Shown here in pieces: positions 14,364 to 29,300 of a DNA stretch of 64,000 bases. Position numbers and translations under genes: made by a program. The first letter of the stretch is position 1, and the number at the start of each line of letters is the position of its first letter. The notes beneath the pieces are model-generated. The model saw only the letters and a list, made by a program, of their open reading frames with translations, did no database searches and was not told the DNA's origin. The DNA lies in assembly GCF_949628265.1 (NCBI RefSeq), contig NC_088786.1:23457681-23521680 (forward strand). The letters are read 5' to 3'. The stretch comes from Cloeon dipterum (taxonomy: Eukaryota > Arthropoda > Insecta > Ephemeroptera > Baetidae).

Positions 14364-17300
14364 AGCGGCTGTTCGGCAAGGCGTGGCGCGAGGAGTGGGT
14401 TGTCCTCTACGAAGACAGCACCTTGGCGTGGTTCAAGGAGAAGGGCCGCGGCGAACCCGAGGGCACCGTCCTCGTCAAGGATGCGCCGGAGCTGCTCGCG
14501 GTCAGCCACTGGACCCTGCGCATCCCTTGCAGACCTGACCTGCCCGGCCAGTGCCACGTCACTCAGGTCATGGCCTTCGGCACCCGCAGACGTGACAAGG
14601 TCCATTGGTTCTTGGCTCAGTCTGAGGATGAAGTCAAGTGAGTAAACAGCTTTTTATTCCTATTTTAAACGTGGATATCTAGGTCTTTGATGAACATGAG
14701 CTGAACACAATTATTTTAAAATTTTCATGATTTTCAAATAAATCAGTCCCAGAGAATTGTGAATTTTAGATAATAGTAGAAATTATTTTAGTTTCCATCC
14801 GTCATAGCACCATCAAACAAGTTCAAATCACTTAAAGACATTTTAATTAATCTAATAAACTTCATAAACTGACAAAACCATCGGAGAACCGTCTCAATCG
14901 ACAAAAAACCCGTGTAAAACCATGCGGCATTTGTTTTCCGAGATTGACTTTTGTTAGTTAGAATTTCCAGCATAACATTTCAAGGATTTATTTTGTATCA
15001 GTTTTCCTTAAACCGCGAAGACTCTAAAAAAAAAACGTTTCAACTGTCTAAATCAACCGAGAAAACGTCTAAGCCCAATATACTTTTTCACCAAACCCAT
15101 ATAGTTGAAAGAAGTCGTTTAAATTCTAAAAAACACCTATAATCAACAGGCATAACAATTTAAAATAGCAGAAACAGTCTCATCTGACTGAATTTAATGA
15201 AATTAAATTTGAAATACAGACAAAATTACCAAATGAAGCTTCTGCAGCAGAGAATTAAATTCGTTAAATTCCAGACAGAGTTATTGATTCTTGAGTTAAA
15301 GGCCAATGAAACTGTTTCCCCCTTTTTGCATCTATGCTTTTACTGCTATTAAGAATCGGATTTTCAGCTCAAAATTTACAGCCGTTGCCGGTTGAAAAGA
15401 TATAAAAAAGAAGCAGTCTCTATTTCCGTTGCCTGCTGTAATAAAGTTCTTCTGTTCCAGTGACTGGATGACGGCCATCAGCAATACGGTAAGTTTCCAT
15501 TTGCCGTTTTGTGGGATTTGGCGCGAAAAGCGATTGCCGACGGGAGAAGTAATCGGCTTAGGGGGCCGCCTCACGTTCATTACTCCAACATTGTGCAAAG
15601 AGCGCTAGCGTGCACTCCTGGAAAATAGGTTTCGTAGAGAGAGAGAAGCGCGCGCGAAAGACTTTAATAATGCTCCTACGCTACAAGGCGTTAATATGCA
15701 AACCAGAAACTGCGATATTCCTCTCAGCATCGTAATTTTTACCTTTATTGCCTCCGCAAGGAACTGTTCTGGTGCGCAGCTCGTTTGGCAGGCGCGCGCG
15801 CCAGCGCTCATTTACCGTCTAATTGGGCGATAATCATAACTTCGCTCGGATTATTGCATAGAAGCTCGGACACATTTGCAGCAATTTCGTTCAAACATTG
15901 AAATAATTAATGAATCGAAACTGATTAAATCGATTTGAGGTTTCTCCCAGTGTCCTCGCTAATTGGGTAATCAATAAATATTTTCTCCTGTTTACGCATG
16001 TTTACAATCTGAAACTCAGTAACACAATAATATAAATAATTTTTTTTCTGTTTTAATACTGTGAGATATCCAAGAAAATGCTTGTTGCCTTTGCATAAAC
16101 CAGACCTGAACGGTTGATTAAAATAAAAAACAAAATTTTTAAACAAATAAGCTGCGACGCCTGTATGCTATTTTAACAGCGAGCACTGTCTTCCTATTGG
16201 TTTTATTTAATAAATTTCGAGAATATTTTTGTAAGTCTTTGAGAGTTAAGAGTTAAATGTTTCCAAACAGCTTTAATTCCATATAAGGCAAAAAGAGAAA
16301 TGTTCAACTTAAACATTTTTAGCTGTGGATTAATAAATATTTTCGACAAATTTTTGGCCTTGGACGAACAAAAAGTAGATGCTATATCACACTTTTATCG
16401 ATATGTTTACTTGAATTTAAACATGTAAATTTCAGAAGCTAAAAAATATTCCATGTCACACATTTCAGAGCTGCCTGAGGGCGAGCGACAAATTTATGTA
16501 GTCACGAAAATATTGTTTATTCGTGCCGGAAAACGGTACACAATCTGCGACAGGGATGGTGGAATAAAATTAAACAAAAAGCGGACCAGGCAGCCCTCCG
16601 ATAAAAAAAACACGCACAGGACGATGATGGTGCTCGGCTTTGGTGCCAATAATTGCATTTTCCCTTGGGCCCGGCGGATGGCTACGTTGCAAAAATCACA
16701 AACAAAAATAATGGGGACGGCCGAAATTTCGAGCGTCGCCAGCAAATAATGCCATCTAGACATGTATCAAGGGGGTGTTAATTTCGGCTTGGATAGGAAA
16801 GTGGACGCGTCAATCAAATTACGTCGGCTGCAAATCCAATTGGCAGTCCATAATGGTCGGCGGATAGGACGTTGGCGGCTGCGAAAACGGGCGCACTGGG
16901 CAGGCCCCGCCTGCGGAATGCAATCAATTTGCGCTTTGATGTGATCTTGATCTGAATTTGTCACGTGCAGCGAACTGCTGTCGGCCAAACGCCAGCCAGC
17001 CAGCGTCGAAATAGCGACCCAACTAACCCCGTGCTCTGCGCTCGGCAGCCGCCACCGCCACAGCAGTCTAATATGGATCGCAGCAGGTGCGCCGCCACCT
17101 GAATTAAACCGGCCAGAATTCATCGCGCACAACAATTTATGGCTCCGGGCCCCTAATATGTATGCCGGCTGCGATATTATTATACATACACTCGCACGTA
17201 CGGTACGTACAGAGGGATATTCAGGCCTCGCGCATATTCGTGCCCAGACTCGAGAGGAACACTTGCGTGCCGCCAATTTGCGAAACAGGTGCTTGCGTCT

Positions 17301-20300
17301 GCCTCAATGTCTCTGTGCGGACGGACGATTGCTTCACTTTACATTTATGACCTCTGTGTTGCGCTGATTGAAATAAGGCCAATCAATGTTTGCACAATTC
17401 CCTGAAAAAAATAGAATCGTGGATTGTGTAAATGTATATTTAACATGTATCCATATGAAGAGCGTCCAAACAGAGTGTGCATTTTTCAATTAATTCTATA
17501 AATTAAATTTATGGGCTGGAAAGCAAGATGCATGGTTTCTGTTGCGGACGCGTGTATCTGTAAGGACTGCGCGACTTCTGGTAAAGGACGACCGCTGGTT
17601 AATGGCTGCGGGGTTGAACTGTCTGGTGTGGAGAATTGGAGAAGGCTCATTCTTATGGAAAGAATAAGAACTCGGCACGTAAATAATACGTGAGCAGTGT
17701 CCGCCACGTCTCGTGGATGGAAAAGCTAAGTAAGTGTAGCATCAGCAATGTTCCATGTTGGAAGGCCCAAGCGGGTACGAACAGTGACATCGTTGGCGTG
17801 GACCACGCTAGACAAAGTGTGGTATCTTCCTCGCGTGTCAGCTGCATCGGGGATGGTTACCTCTTCATCTCTCTCGATGGCGACGGACGTCTTACAGGCA
17901 CATCGTCGCTTTTGCTATGTTCTCCTCCAGTGGGTTGGTTCAGTCGTCTCGGTGGTTTCAGGAATACATCATGATAATTTTGAATTGTGTCGCGTCAAAC
18001 AATGTGATGTGACTGTTGTGTGTGTTTGTGTTGTGATTGTTTGACAGAATTTAGGTATCCCTTCACATTTATTCCTCATAAGTTCATTTTGATAAGTTTA
18101 ATTTCATTTCATTTAGAGACTCCTGAAACCATATATAATACAGATTCAAATAAATGCTAATTATTACTTTTACTTTGTCCGCAATACATTAACACTTTTC
18201 CAACTGATTGCAATTCCCTTGTGCATACAAAATAATGAATATTAACTAGTTCGGAGTCAGTATTGCAACAGCATCTGTCTACTTCACAAAGCACACCAAG
18301 TGAGACTAGAATTCACTATTAGCTCGTTGCTCTTCGCACGGTTTTCCAAGTCCTTAGAGGAAGTGGTGTGTCCATATTCCGCACCTCGCTCTAATGTAAA
18401 GCCTTACTTAGCAGTAAAATCCACCCACGCACTGCTCCTTTTTTAATTTAATGCCTCCTTCTGCAACATAATGCCTTTCCATGTTCGTGCGCAGCGCCTA
18501 AAGAGCCTCATTTCGTATCATTACCAAATGGCGATGTGTGTGTGTGTCGTTCCACCGAGTGGACCTCATTGTGAAGCGGCTCGCAAGTGTTCCTGGACTG
18601 CTGAACTCCCGAGCCGCCGCCGCGCTGTCTCTGAAATTGCTAATCAGGGCCTGCCATTGTGACGCCCGTAATCCATTTATGCCTGCTCACGTTGTGTTTT
18701 GATCCATATGGTCTGGCTACGCGGCCTGAAACAAAAACAACGCGGCACCAACATGCCGACGATAATGCGGATTTGGGATAATTAAATTAGGGCACAGCAT
18801 TAGCAAGAAACTCCACATGTGGTTAAACCCTTGCACATATTTGACAACCAGGTGCATGACAATTTGGAATTTGCTGCTACATACTGTGTGAATTTTAGGC
18901 GGCCTCATTTCAGCTCATTAATAACAGCTCCCTTGTCAAAATTCTAACCGTGTCTTATTTTTTATTTAGTTTGAAAAAATTGTTTTCACAAGATAAACCT
19001 TAATTTGGAAATTACATAAAATGAGATTTAAAAAATACGTGTAATGTAGGGATCCCTCTTTTCTTTTTATTGCTATTCAATGTTGAATGATGTGCACCAT
19101 TGGAATTTCTCAATAGATTTTTAACGGACCATTCACCCGGAAACGATCCGTTTTTCTGCTGAATGTTCACGACACTTTACATTTTTCTAGGAGAATTGCT
19201 GCCCGTTAAATAAGTTTTTGCGGGAGCAGCAAGAACACAATGGGGAGCGCGAATCGGCGCAATTTGGCGCACGAGTCGTCGCATTTGTGAGAATGAGCGC
19301 GTCAGCAGCGTGTGCTGCTAGCTCAGTGAGGCACGATAGAAATTCCACATCTATTCAACCTTGCGAATCGATAAATGCGGCCTTTCAAATTTGTTGCAAA
19401 GTGCCACCCATAAAGGTCTTAAGAGCGGCCGTCGTGATGAAAAGTTAGGCTCGTCTCGCCCATTATGCACACATGGGCTGAAAGCAGCTCTCGAGCTTCA
19501 CCCCTGCTGGAATGTTTGTCCCATCCCATCAGGGGACACGGCTGCCCGGCATTTTGGCCCTTGCAAACTGATATTTTATGGCAGCACACGCTAAAACGAG
19601 CTTTTCTTTCCTGTGTGTTTCTTTGCCGTGCGATGACGTGCCCGTCAGCTTTGCTCACTCCGAGTCTCGTCCACCAGCAGACAAATTTTGTCACTCTCCA
19701 AATAATTTCCTCCGCAATTCCATCCGCAATTTTTTCTCACAAATCAGTTCGGTGATGTTCACTCTACACACGGTTTTGCTCACTCAAAAATGTTGTCATT
19801 GATCTCTATCGATGCACGGTGTTCCGAACAAGTTTTGGAGCTAAAATAGCACAGTAATGGGGAAACGCATGCCCTGACGCTGAACCAAAATAAACCTAAA
19901 ATAGCACTGCGAGCGAGCGAAAGGTCACATTTTGCCAGAAGCAATTTTCCGAAGACACATTTCACAGTGCGTCACGAAAATAGACACAGGGCCACAAAAC
20001 GCTTGGCTGCGGGAAATTATTTTTAAGTGGCAGTGCGTTCGTGGCAACAGACGCTCCGACTCGTGATTGACAGTTCTATCGAATATCTGGTGGAGAACGG
20101 GAGTCGTCAATAGGAAACACAACACTGCGCCTCGAAAGAGGCTTGGTGTGTGTCTCGACTTCCACCACCGTGGCTGCCGCCGCCGCCGCCGCCGACCCGC
20201 ATTATTAAAACATGTTCCTCAAGAACGTAACTGGATATGAATTTTCATCTCCTCGCACACGCCTACGCTCGAAAGAAAGTCTGGCTGACGGAGGTGCACA

Positions 20301-23300
20301 CCAAATGCTCGCGAACGTCGCTTATCCTGGCTCATCTCCCGCGTTTAGGACCCATTCCAGGCCTCAAACGGCTTTAGAATAAAGTTACTGAATTGATTTG
20401 TAGGTCCCAATACTTATTTTCCCGTATTCTTTTTAATGGCAGATCAGCAGTGCTCTCTTTCATTTCGATTGGTTTATATTTGATAAAATAACATCACGTT
20501 CCCCAGAGGAAAGTGTCTATAAAAAATCAAAATTGATAGCATCATCCCATAAAAAGGTTGCTTTATACCGTTTCGCTTTGGACGGCGCGGGACAAAAAGT
20601 GTTCCAGACTGCTTCGTGGGTTGTTTTCACGTTAAGGGAATAACGTGTAGTATACATTATACAGTATGTACCTGCGGAACGAGACGTTGGTGACTTTTTT
20701 CTCTCTCGTCGGCCCTTTTTGCGTCACGCTGTGAGCTGATGTCCGCGCGTGGTGGCACCTCCACAATCGCGTTTTCCGAGAAAAGGCGTTGGCTAATAGT
20801 TATCCTGAATATAAAACCACTATTGCTAAAAACTAAACATGAATTGTATTCCAAATGCTGTAAAAGTTATCGAGTTTCCAAATAAATTATAATAACGCAA
20901 TTTTATGCCGTTTTAATCCCGCTTAAAATCGTCTAAATCGGCCATTAGTGCGCGAAAAATTGAATATTTCGAGTCGTGTTTGCAGTCTTTTGCCGCGTGT
21001 TTGCAATTTCTTCCCAAATATATTTAATTTTTTAAACTAGTTTCTAGACTGAAATGCTTGTTTAGTTCCTGAAAATTTAGGTACATTTCTACTATCATAA
21101 TCCTTTTGACATGCCCAGAAAATAATATTTTATAATGTTTGTATTTTTCAACTGAGCTGTAAATGAAAAATTTTTCTTCAATCAATAATTCAGATGTTGG
21201 TTACCAAATGAAATAATGATGATTTACTGCTTTCACAAGCAAACAAATGGAAGGCTAACAAGTCGAAAAATTGTAAAAAAAAGTTTTCGGCTAATGCTGT
21301 GGCTATGAATTTATTTTGGAAGTCAGGTACTTCTGATGAGGCCTGCGGGGTCAAAATAACCACTGTGATAATAATTATATTTAACAATGTTTCGACCTGT
21401 TAGACTTCCATGCCTTTTTTTGCTTCTGGTATTAGCCATTGTAAAATCAGAAGAATTATATTATTATAATTTCGTTTGGAAACCAACATAGTAATTGTAA
21501 AATATCAGTCAGACCGCATAGCGTGAGTAAAGGCTCAATTTTATCATGGATAACAGATTTGAAAATCCTGCGTTTTCGAGGGTAGAGGCCACGCCTGGAC
21601 TTCCTTTTATTATTTTTATTTTTTGCTCTTTTTATCCCTGTCTAAGGACCGGAGGACCGGGAAGGGCGCGCACTGCACTAGCACGAATGCTGAAACCCAG
21701 GTCCCAATAACACCGCGAACGGATAACATGGGCGCACCAGGCCGCACAGGGACCCAGCCCACTGAAGGGCCACTTGCCTCCGCACCGAGGACTGCATTGA
21801 AACGCTAGACATTTGTCCCGTGAAGCCAAATCACGCATGCTGGAAAGGTGCAAACCAGCAAGTAGCGAGTCGGCGCCGGTGCGCCTCCCAGCCCGTTGAG
21901 CAATTTGAGCAATTCGAGTCACTAAACTAACCACTTTTTGCCATTTCTGACATTGGGTAGCCAGTATTAGATCTCCGAACTGCTCAAATACCTCTCATTG
22001 CTTTGACACTCCTGAGAGTGCCTTAACAATGCGAGCCAACGGGCTGGTCCTTTTAATCTTACTAATCAATGCATAAAACGATTTTTTAACCGATAAACCA
22101 TCAATGATTTTCTCTTTCAGAAAGAAATCAGGAAAATCCGTTAGTATTTTTTTTATTGCGAACGCCTTTTCGGAGGCAGCATCACCCAAAGTCAAATCCC
22201 ACATTTCGCCCTTTGAGTTGAGTGCCGGTGGAGGAAGAGTGGCAAAACGGTCACCGCTTGTCCCCGGTCCCATTATCCACCAGTTTTACGGCTCAATGTG
22301 CGAGAAAAGGCTATTTCATGAGGCAGCTAATTTATTAGGGTGCGGCAGGCAGTGGTGGCGATTCTTAATGAGCACCGCTGCTGCGGCCGGCACCACGAAT
22401 TTTTCTTCTCTTTGGATTCACACGCGCGTTAGCCAGACAGAGGGGTTGCACACAATTTGCGAGCGGCAAAAGTGTCCGTCCGTCCACTCGTCCATAATAG
22501 GTGTGTGTGTGCGAGACAATTAGGGCTGGTCATTGACGTCAGCCGTTGATCAAAATCAGGCATCCAGAGCTGCTCGAGGTCGAGCCGACCGCACAGTTGC
22601 GGCCCACTTGATGCACGTTAAGTGGCCAAATTTATTTATGCGCGCCAGCCTTATTGCCTTTTTCGGGCGGCGGTCGGAATTTTTAATCACGTCCACAGCT
22701 TTCCTTAGTCGTTTGATGGGTTTTAGCTCGCTTGAATGCCGCTTTTGAGTTTCGAGCCGGAAAATGCGCGGCCCTTTTTCGCCGTCCTGAGGGCGCAAAG
22801 TTATCACTTCATTATTCACAACCGCATTTTATGAGCTGCGCTGCCTTCCTTTTTCTATAGAGATTGTTTCAAAATAGTTGTTCGCCATGAAGGAAATTGG
22901 CTGAAAGCAAACAGTGCTCGCCCTAGACTCTGTTTGATGGAACGGAGGATTTGTTCTCTTTTGCCGCCGTCTCGTCTATCTCAAAGGAGGTCGCTTTTGT
23001 GCAGCGCAATTTTCTTGAATTAGAGCGTAAAGCCAAACTTTGAGGCAGAATCTATCAGCAAGGCAAATTTGTCTGCCCCCAAGCCCCAAGCGCACAATAA
23101 AGCAGGCGATGACCTGATATACATGTAGCCACTGCACAGTGCGGAGAAAGAATAAAATTTTATGTGACATGTGGCAGAAAAACTGTCCCTTTCGTCAAAC
23201 TCGCTAAAGAAATCTCTGGTAAAAGGAAGGCAAACAAATCCCTTATCCGGCAAACAGATTCCCTGGAAGCTAAAGCAGCCTGAGAAAAGCGATTAGGCGA

Positions 23301-26300
23301 TCTGAATACGCACCGACAAAGCAAACAGGAATTTAAATCCCGCACTGGTGGCTCGGCTCAATTTCTTTTTGCCACCTCTCTTATAATCTCTCATTGATGC
23401 ATGGCAATAAACCCCAGGTTCTCTCTGTGTGTGACACAAGAGAGGCTCTCTCTCTCTCTCATCTCTCTCGGCGGCAGCCTCTATATGGGAAAAATTCTTT
23501 GAAACGTGTTCGGCAAAAAATAGGATTTGAAAAAGGGCTTTTCCACAGCCATCCACTCTTGGTGGTTGATAAAGGAGGATGAATCTACTCCTTGAGCTCC
23601 GCTTGTTGTCACAGCCGCCTTTGAGCTGCAAAAGAGCCGAAATCTCATATCGGCGGCAGTGGCAAAGCAAGCGAGAGCCCGCCAGCTTCATCAAGTCTGC
23701 CTCCTGGCTGCTTTGACGGCAACGCCAATAAACAAGAAGGAGTTCAGTTGTCAATTGCCTTCCTCATAATCATTTCTGAGGTGCACCAGCTGACGGAACA
23801 CGCAGCAAAAGCCAATTTTCCAGCTCCGCCGCTGAGAAAACTACTGAGGAAAGGGTATAAAAAGGCTTCTGCTTATCCTTCACTTGAAATCTGCAGAGAG
23901 CGCGCGTAGGTCGGCGGAGAAAAAACTTCACTAAATTTAATCCTGTGTATTCGAGATAGTATCGCAAATGAAAGGTCTCTCGTCGAGAGAAGGAAACTAC
24001 CAGGAGGAAGAACCAAGTTCAGGGGGCGGTAAAAAAAGTTTCTTTGCCGAAAGCCTCTTTTTTTCTTCGCTTTGAAAGCCTTTTAATATTTAGCCTAGCT
24101 TGATGGAGAGTTTGTGCCTAAAATTATATCACTTCATAAATGATGATTGCACTGAAAAATATGTTTAAAAAATATCGACAACTCTTATGGGGTGGGGTGA
24201 TCGTTATGAATTTTTCATGGTGCTTCCTTTTGGAGCTAAATGCGTTGCAAGTTGCAATCTAACAATAAGGCTTTACCTTTCGCGAAAGTTTGAAGGCTGA
24301 AACTGTTGAAAAGCCTCCATCCTTATAATGGTAACATCCTTTGAGAATTTAGAAGAACATCAATGAGCTGTGACGTCAAGCACTCGCATTCAAGATCTAG
24401 AGAGCCTACCCGGGCACTATACTGTATTTATAGTATACTAGCTTATAAAAGAGACGCGTGACAATGGTATTTGTGTTGCGTGAAGTGATAAAAAAACAGA
24501 TCACAACAGAATGTTTGATTCAATAATGTATTCTCGTTTATAAGAAAAATAGGATTTCGTTGACGTAATAGCAGCTTCGTGTAGAATGATATTCCGCACA
24601 TCACACGTGAAAAATGACTTTTAATTCAGACTGTAAACACTCGTCAACAGATTCATTTTCAGTGATTGGAATGAAAATCGAACTTTTGCTCGTTGCTTAC
24701 TGATTTGTGGATTTTTCCTCTTTATGTTTCGACTTCAATTGCCACCCTATTCCTAAGATATTAATTCACATTAATGTTAGCGTCAAAACTAGAAGACTGG
24801 CTGCCAATTAACAAATATTTAATTCTAATGCCAAAACAATCAGCTTATTTCCATAACTTAATCAACGAATTTTATGATTTGACTGACTAAATTGGAATAT
24901 CATGGTGACTGTAAGAGTTGAAACATGTTGAAGACAGTAAAATTTATCGAATTCTTTACCAACGAAGGACCAGTCTGATTTTCATACCAATCGATCAAAT
25001 GTATTCTCATTGTCAACTGTTTTTAAAAACTTATTTTTCTGGAAGATTACTTGAAATCCATCTCTATATGTTTTGCGGCGTAAAATTGCACAGCGTAGTG
25101 TGTTCAGAGAAGAAAAAACTAGTCTTCAAGCAGTTAACTTAAATTTTTCATTAGGTGTGTCTGGTGTAAATCTCTCGTAGGTTAGTTGGGTATTATTATT
25201 TACTGTGGGCCAAAGTGCACCAGAAGCAGAAATATTGCGATCCAACAGCAGCAGCTGTTTCCTGGGGGCTCTTGCATTTTGTATTTTTGGTGGCGCAGGC
25301 GGCAGTTGACCAAAAGAATCGACCGCAAGCAACTCAACGCAGCAAAGCATCGGCCAAAACAGGCCGGCAAAGTGGTCGGCACCGCACTAATCCATTGGAA
25401 ACACGGCTGGACAGCGGCGGTGGCGGCGGCCAGGCAGACACGCCGCAAGATTAATAGTGATGCAGGCTAAGCAGGTTGCATTCAAAGCCACGGACAAAGT
25501 CGTTTATCTTTGAAACAAAACAGCGCAGAGGTTGCAAGGCAGGCAGGTAAATTAAATGACCAGTCGGTGAAATATGACGCCCTGGTGTGCGGTGTGGTGT
25601 CCAGAACAAGTGCCCCTCACAACTTGCCTGTGACAGGCGCACACGCAAGTGGGACGCGAAATGGGCTCCCGCGGGACGCTCGCTCTCGCCTGGCTTGCGT
25701 GCCCGCCGTCTTGGCGCGCACAGAAGCATGCAAAAGTAAAGAAGCCGAAAAGGAAAAAGCCAGTCGATTAATTTTATGGCTTGTCCGCTCTATCCTGGGA
25801 ACTGCGCCGGACCGAGGACAAATATAAAATTAGCGGAATTATGTTTTCCCTCTCTGCCTTCTGCTGCCAGATAAAGGGTTGCCGTCGCGGCCGGGCGGCG
25901 TTCGTGTTTGGAATGGCAGGCACGCGCCCATTTGAATATCGAGCTAATCCACTCTGGAACACAAATTGCGCCGTTTTTATTATTCTGCTTCAGTTATAAT
26001 AGCAGCAGAGATTAAAAAGGATTTACCGGCAAGGTTTCGGTTCAGCTCTCGCTTCGCAAAGGAGAAAAATCGAACTCTCGCGACTCGAATGATAAAGTGA
26101 CGTTCTGGGGAAAAACAACAAGGGGGAGATTGAGATATTATTTTGCGTCGGACCTTAGGCGAAATCTGCTTGCCGCGTTTATCTTGTCACCACACTTTTT
26201 GTAGAATTGATTTTCTCATTCTCACGCACGTGACAAAGTTTTGCGTTCCGTTTACTTTTTCAATGGAAATAAATTAAACTAATTTTCACGCTGTCGCACC

Positions 26301-29300
26301 TAGCACCCCACCGTTCAGCGGAATGATAATTATTTTGAGGAAACTCCTGTCGTACTTTTGCTTTTGTCGAAAAGTTTTGCGCTTCGATCGAGCAAGCGGG
26401 GTTTGATCTTCACAATTTCGGTAAACTTTCCCGACAAAAATCATTAAAAACTTTTCGAACGCATCCAGTTTGACTCGGTTGCTCTTGATAGTGGCAAAAC
26501 AGAGATGCTCTACCATCCAGCATGGGCAAAATATTTTGCATCCAACCAGGGTCGTAAAGGCACACTTGAAGAGCACACTCAAAAGAAACGTGTATTTCAA
26601 AGCTACGCAGATGACGCTTCTTGTGGTTGAATGAACGAGTGCTTAGTGTTTTTAGTCATGCCGAACATAAAAAGGGAGCAGGTAAGCCACGTCCAAATTT
26701 TGTAGCTTACATTAACGGAAGTAAAAACCATACCATTTGAAGCGGCATTATTTACAGTCACGTTGGCTTTACATTTTCATATAAAAAGTTTAGCATACAA
26801 TGATAAATTTATAGCTCTAGTGAAACTCGGGCCGAGTTCCCAGACTATTTTAATGACCCTGCCAGGAGCCATCCCAAAGCAGAGTGAGTATTCACGCGAA
26901 AACTAGAGTGTGCTGTAATGCACCTCGAAACTCCACGATGGGAAACACACTCACTCAGTTAACAGCCCCGACAATGAAATTCTTCAAGTTGCGTTCAGCA
27001 AAGTCTGGAAAGACTTTTGGCGAGAGCTGCCGTGTCTATGCTGCATGCAAAAGCGAATAAAATTCAGAAGCGAGGCGAAGGATTAAACCACCATCAGAGT
27101 TGAAAATCTTTTGATGGCAAAGCAACGCTTTCCGTCTGGCAGTGTGACGCAAGTCTTTCTCTCTGCCTCTTGCGGCGGGAGAGAGCACAGAGCGTGGTTT
27201 CATTTTGACGGCGAACCTGTCTGCTTTCCACTCTGTGCTGAGGTAATAGCACTGTAAGTGGATTAAGTGTAATTGCACTCACCTGCTTAATTCAATATTT
27301 CGCCTGCACGACGGCGACCCATTTTTCCCTACGCCACAGTAGAAGCAAAATCATCACACACGTGCAACGCTTCTCACCGTTTGACGACGACCCCTTTCCA
27401 CTTGCTGGACGCAACCACCTATTTTTTGCCATTCCATTTCGCCCGTCTTTCCTGATAGGCCTTTTTTATGCGAGGCTGTATCATCAAAGATGGTGAGATA
27501 AGGTCGACGTGCTGATTGAAACTCTGTCATGAAAGGACATACATTCTCGGAAATGAAGACCGACGTTTATTTGATAAAAATTGTTTCATTTACTGGACGA
27601 GTTGTCTCTTTTAGATAGAGTATCAAATGTTTTGAAAGTTGACAATATACCAATAGGAGCCTAGCCCTAAATTGGATTCAGCGATAGCTTCACATAAAAA
27701 ACAGTCCTAAATCGGGAGCTTTAATAAAGAAAATTACTTAAAAAAGGTCAACGCGAGACTTCAATAAATTTACGATAGAAAATTCAGCACCGAAACTGTT
27801 GTTTTTCATTATTATCAATTTTAAACATCCCCTTCATTTGAATTACATGAAATTACTCTCCTCTACGTATGATTATGACCAGGATGGACGGCTAAAAGTG
27901 GGAAATTGAAGAGAAATATGTATTATCTCGTATTTAACAGCATGAGTGTTTCGGCCTCGGCCCCTCAGACCTCATCAGCAGTAATTACCTGCAAACCAAA
28001 TCCTCGAAAAACCATAATATATAATGAATTGCAGAGGATTCTGGAAAAAAATTTCTGCACTCGTTGTTGAGCACGGTTGAAAATACAGCAAGTTGTGAAA
28101 TCTTATGAAACTCCCTAGACCCATCCTTTCAAAATTCCATCCTTAGTTTGAAGCTTTTTTAAAAAGGTGACATCCTGCGTCTTATTGGCCGAAAAATCCA
28201 GAATGGAAGTTTTAGTTTACCTGATTGTGTTGTACCAAGACGGCCGCTGTAATGCACAAGTTTGTGTGGTACATTTTTTCTCTTAAATTACTCACTTGAA
28301 GCCACCCATGCATCCAGATCAAAAATTGAGAACACAGCTATAGGAAGGTATTATGATGCGCAGTGGTTTCCTATATTATGAATTTTATTAAAGCTGTTGT
28401 TGTGGGCTGCGTGTGTGGACTGCGACTTGTGGTAGATGGGACGACATCGGAAATAAGTAGACTGGGCTGCGTGGCTGAATGTGTAGTGGTAGTGAGGCTC
28501 GGAGAGTGGGACGGAATAAAGACTCGGGACGTGTCCGAGTGGGTTCGTCAGGGACTTCGGTGAAGCGGGGCGCAGCATCCGAAGTGTGGTACCGCTTAAG
28601 CCCAGGCGTGCGATCGACAACATCGGGGACGGAAGCTACATCGTCTCGCTGCGATGGCGATCTTACGTCTTACAGGGTCCTCGTCCAGATAGTCCTCAGG
28701 ATTGGTCCGGTCGTCTAGGCTGCTGCAGGAATTCTCTCTCTTTTGAATTGGGTCGCGTCGGTTTATATATGCTCGTCAAACAATGTGATTTGTCTGTTGT
28801 GTGAATTTGTGTGTTGAAGAATGGTCATTGTTTGACGGAATGTAGGTACCCTACATAGCAATTAGGCTTTATTAGATCTTTAAATTAGTTTTATTCAATT
28901 TGTAATGGCAATGTAGATTTTTTTAATTTTAAAAATGCAGGTAAAAAAAGTAAGTTTTCCTTTGCTAAAACGTTCTTCACGTTACTGAATGAAATGCGAG
29001 ATTCTACAAATTTCCGCTCCGCAAGGCAGGCCAATCTGACGTGAGCTGTTCGAGACCCAGTTCAGCCTGCACCAATCTCCCCATGTCTCTGGTGCCAGCA
29101 TCGCAAACGGACGGGGCGGCAAACACGCGCCGGGCGGCAGCCCCAGTCAGCAACTGCGAGCGGCCAATCACACCAGTTGGGGTCAATAAGCGTGTTCCTC
29201 TCGAAGCAAGTTCCATTAGTGCAAACAGGCCGCCATCGAGTTGATGGTCAAAAAGAGGCTGTGTGAGAGTGCTTGCCGCTGACACGTTTGAACCAATTTT

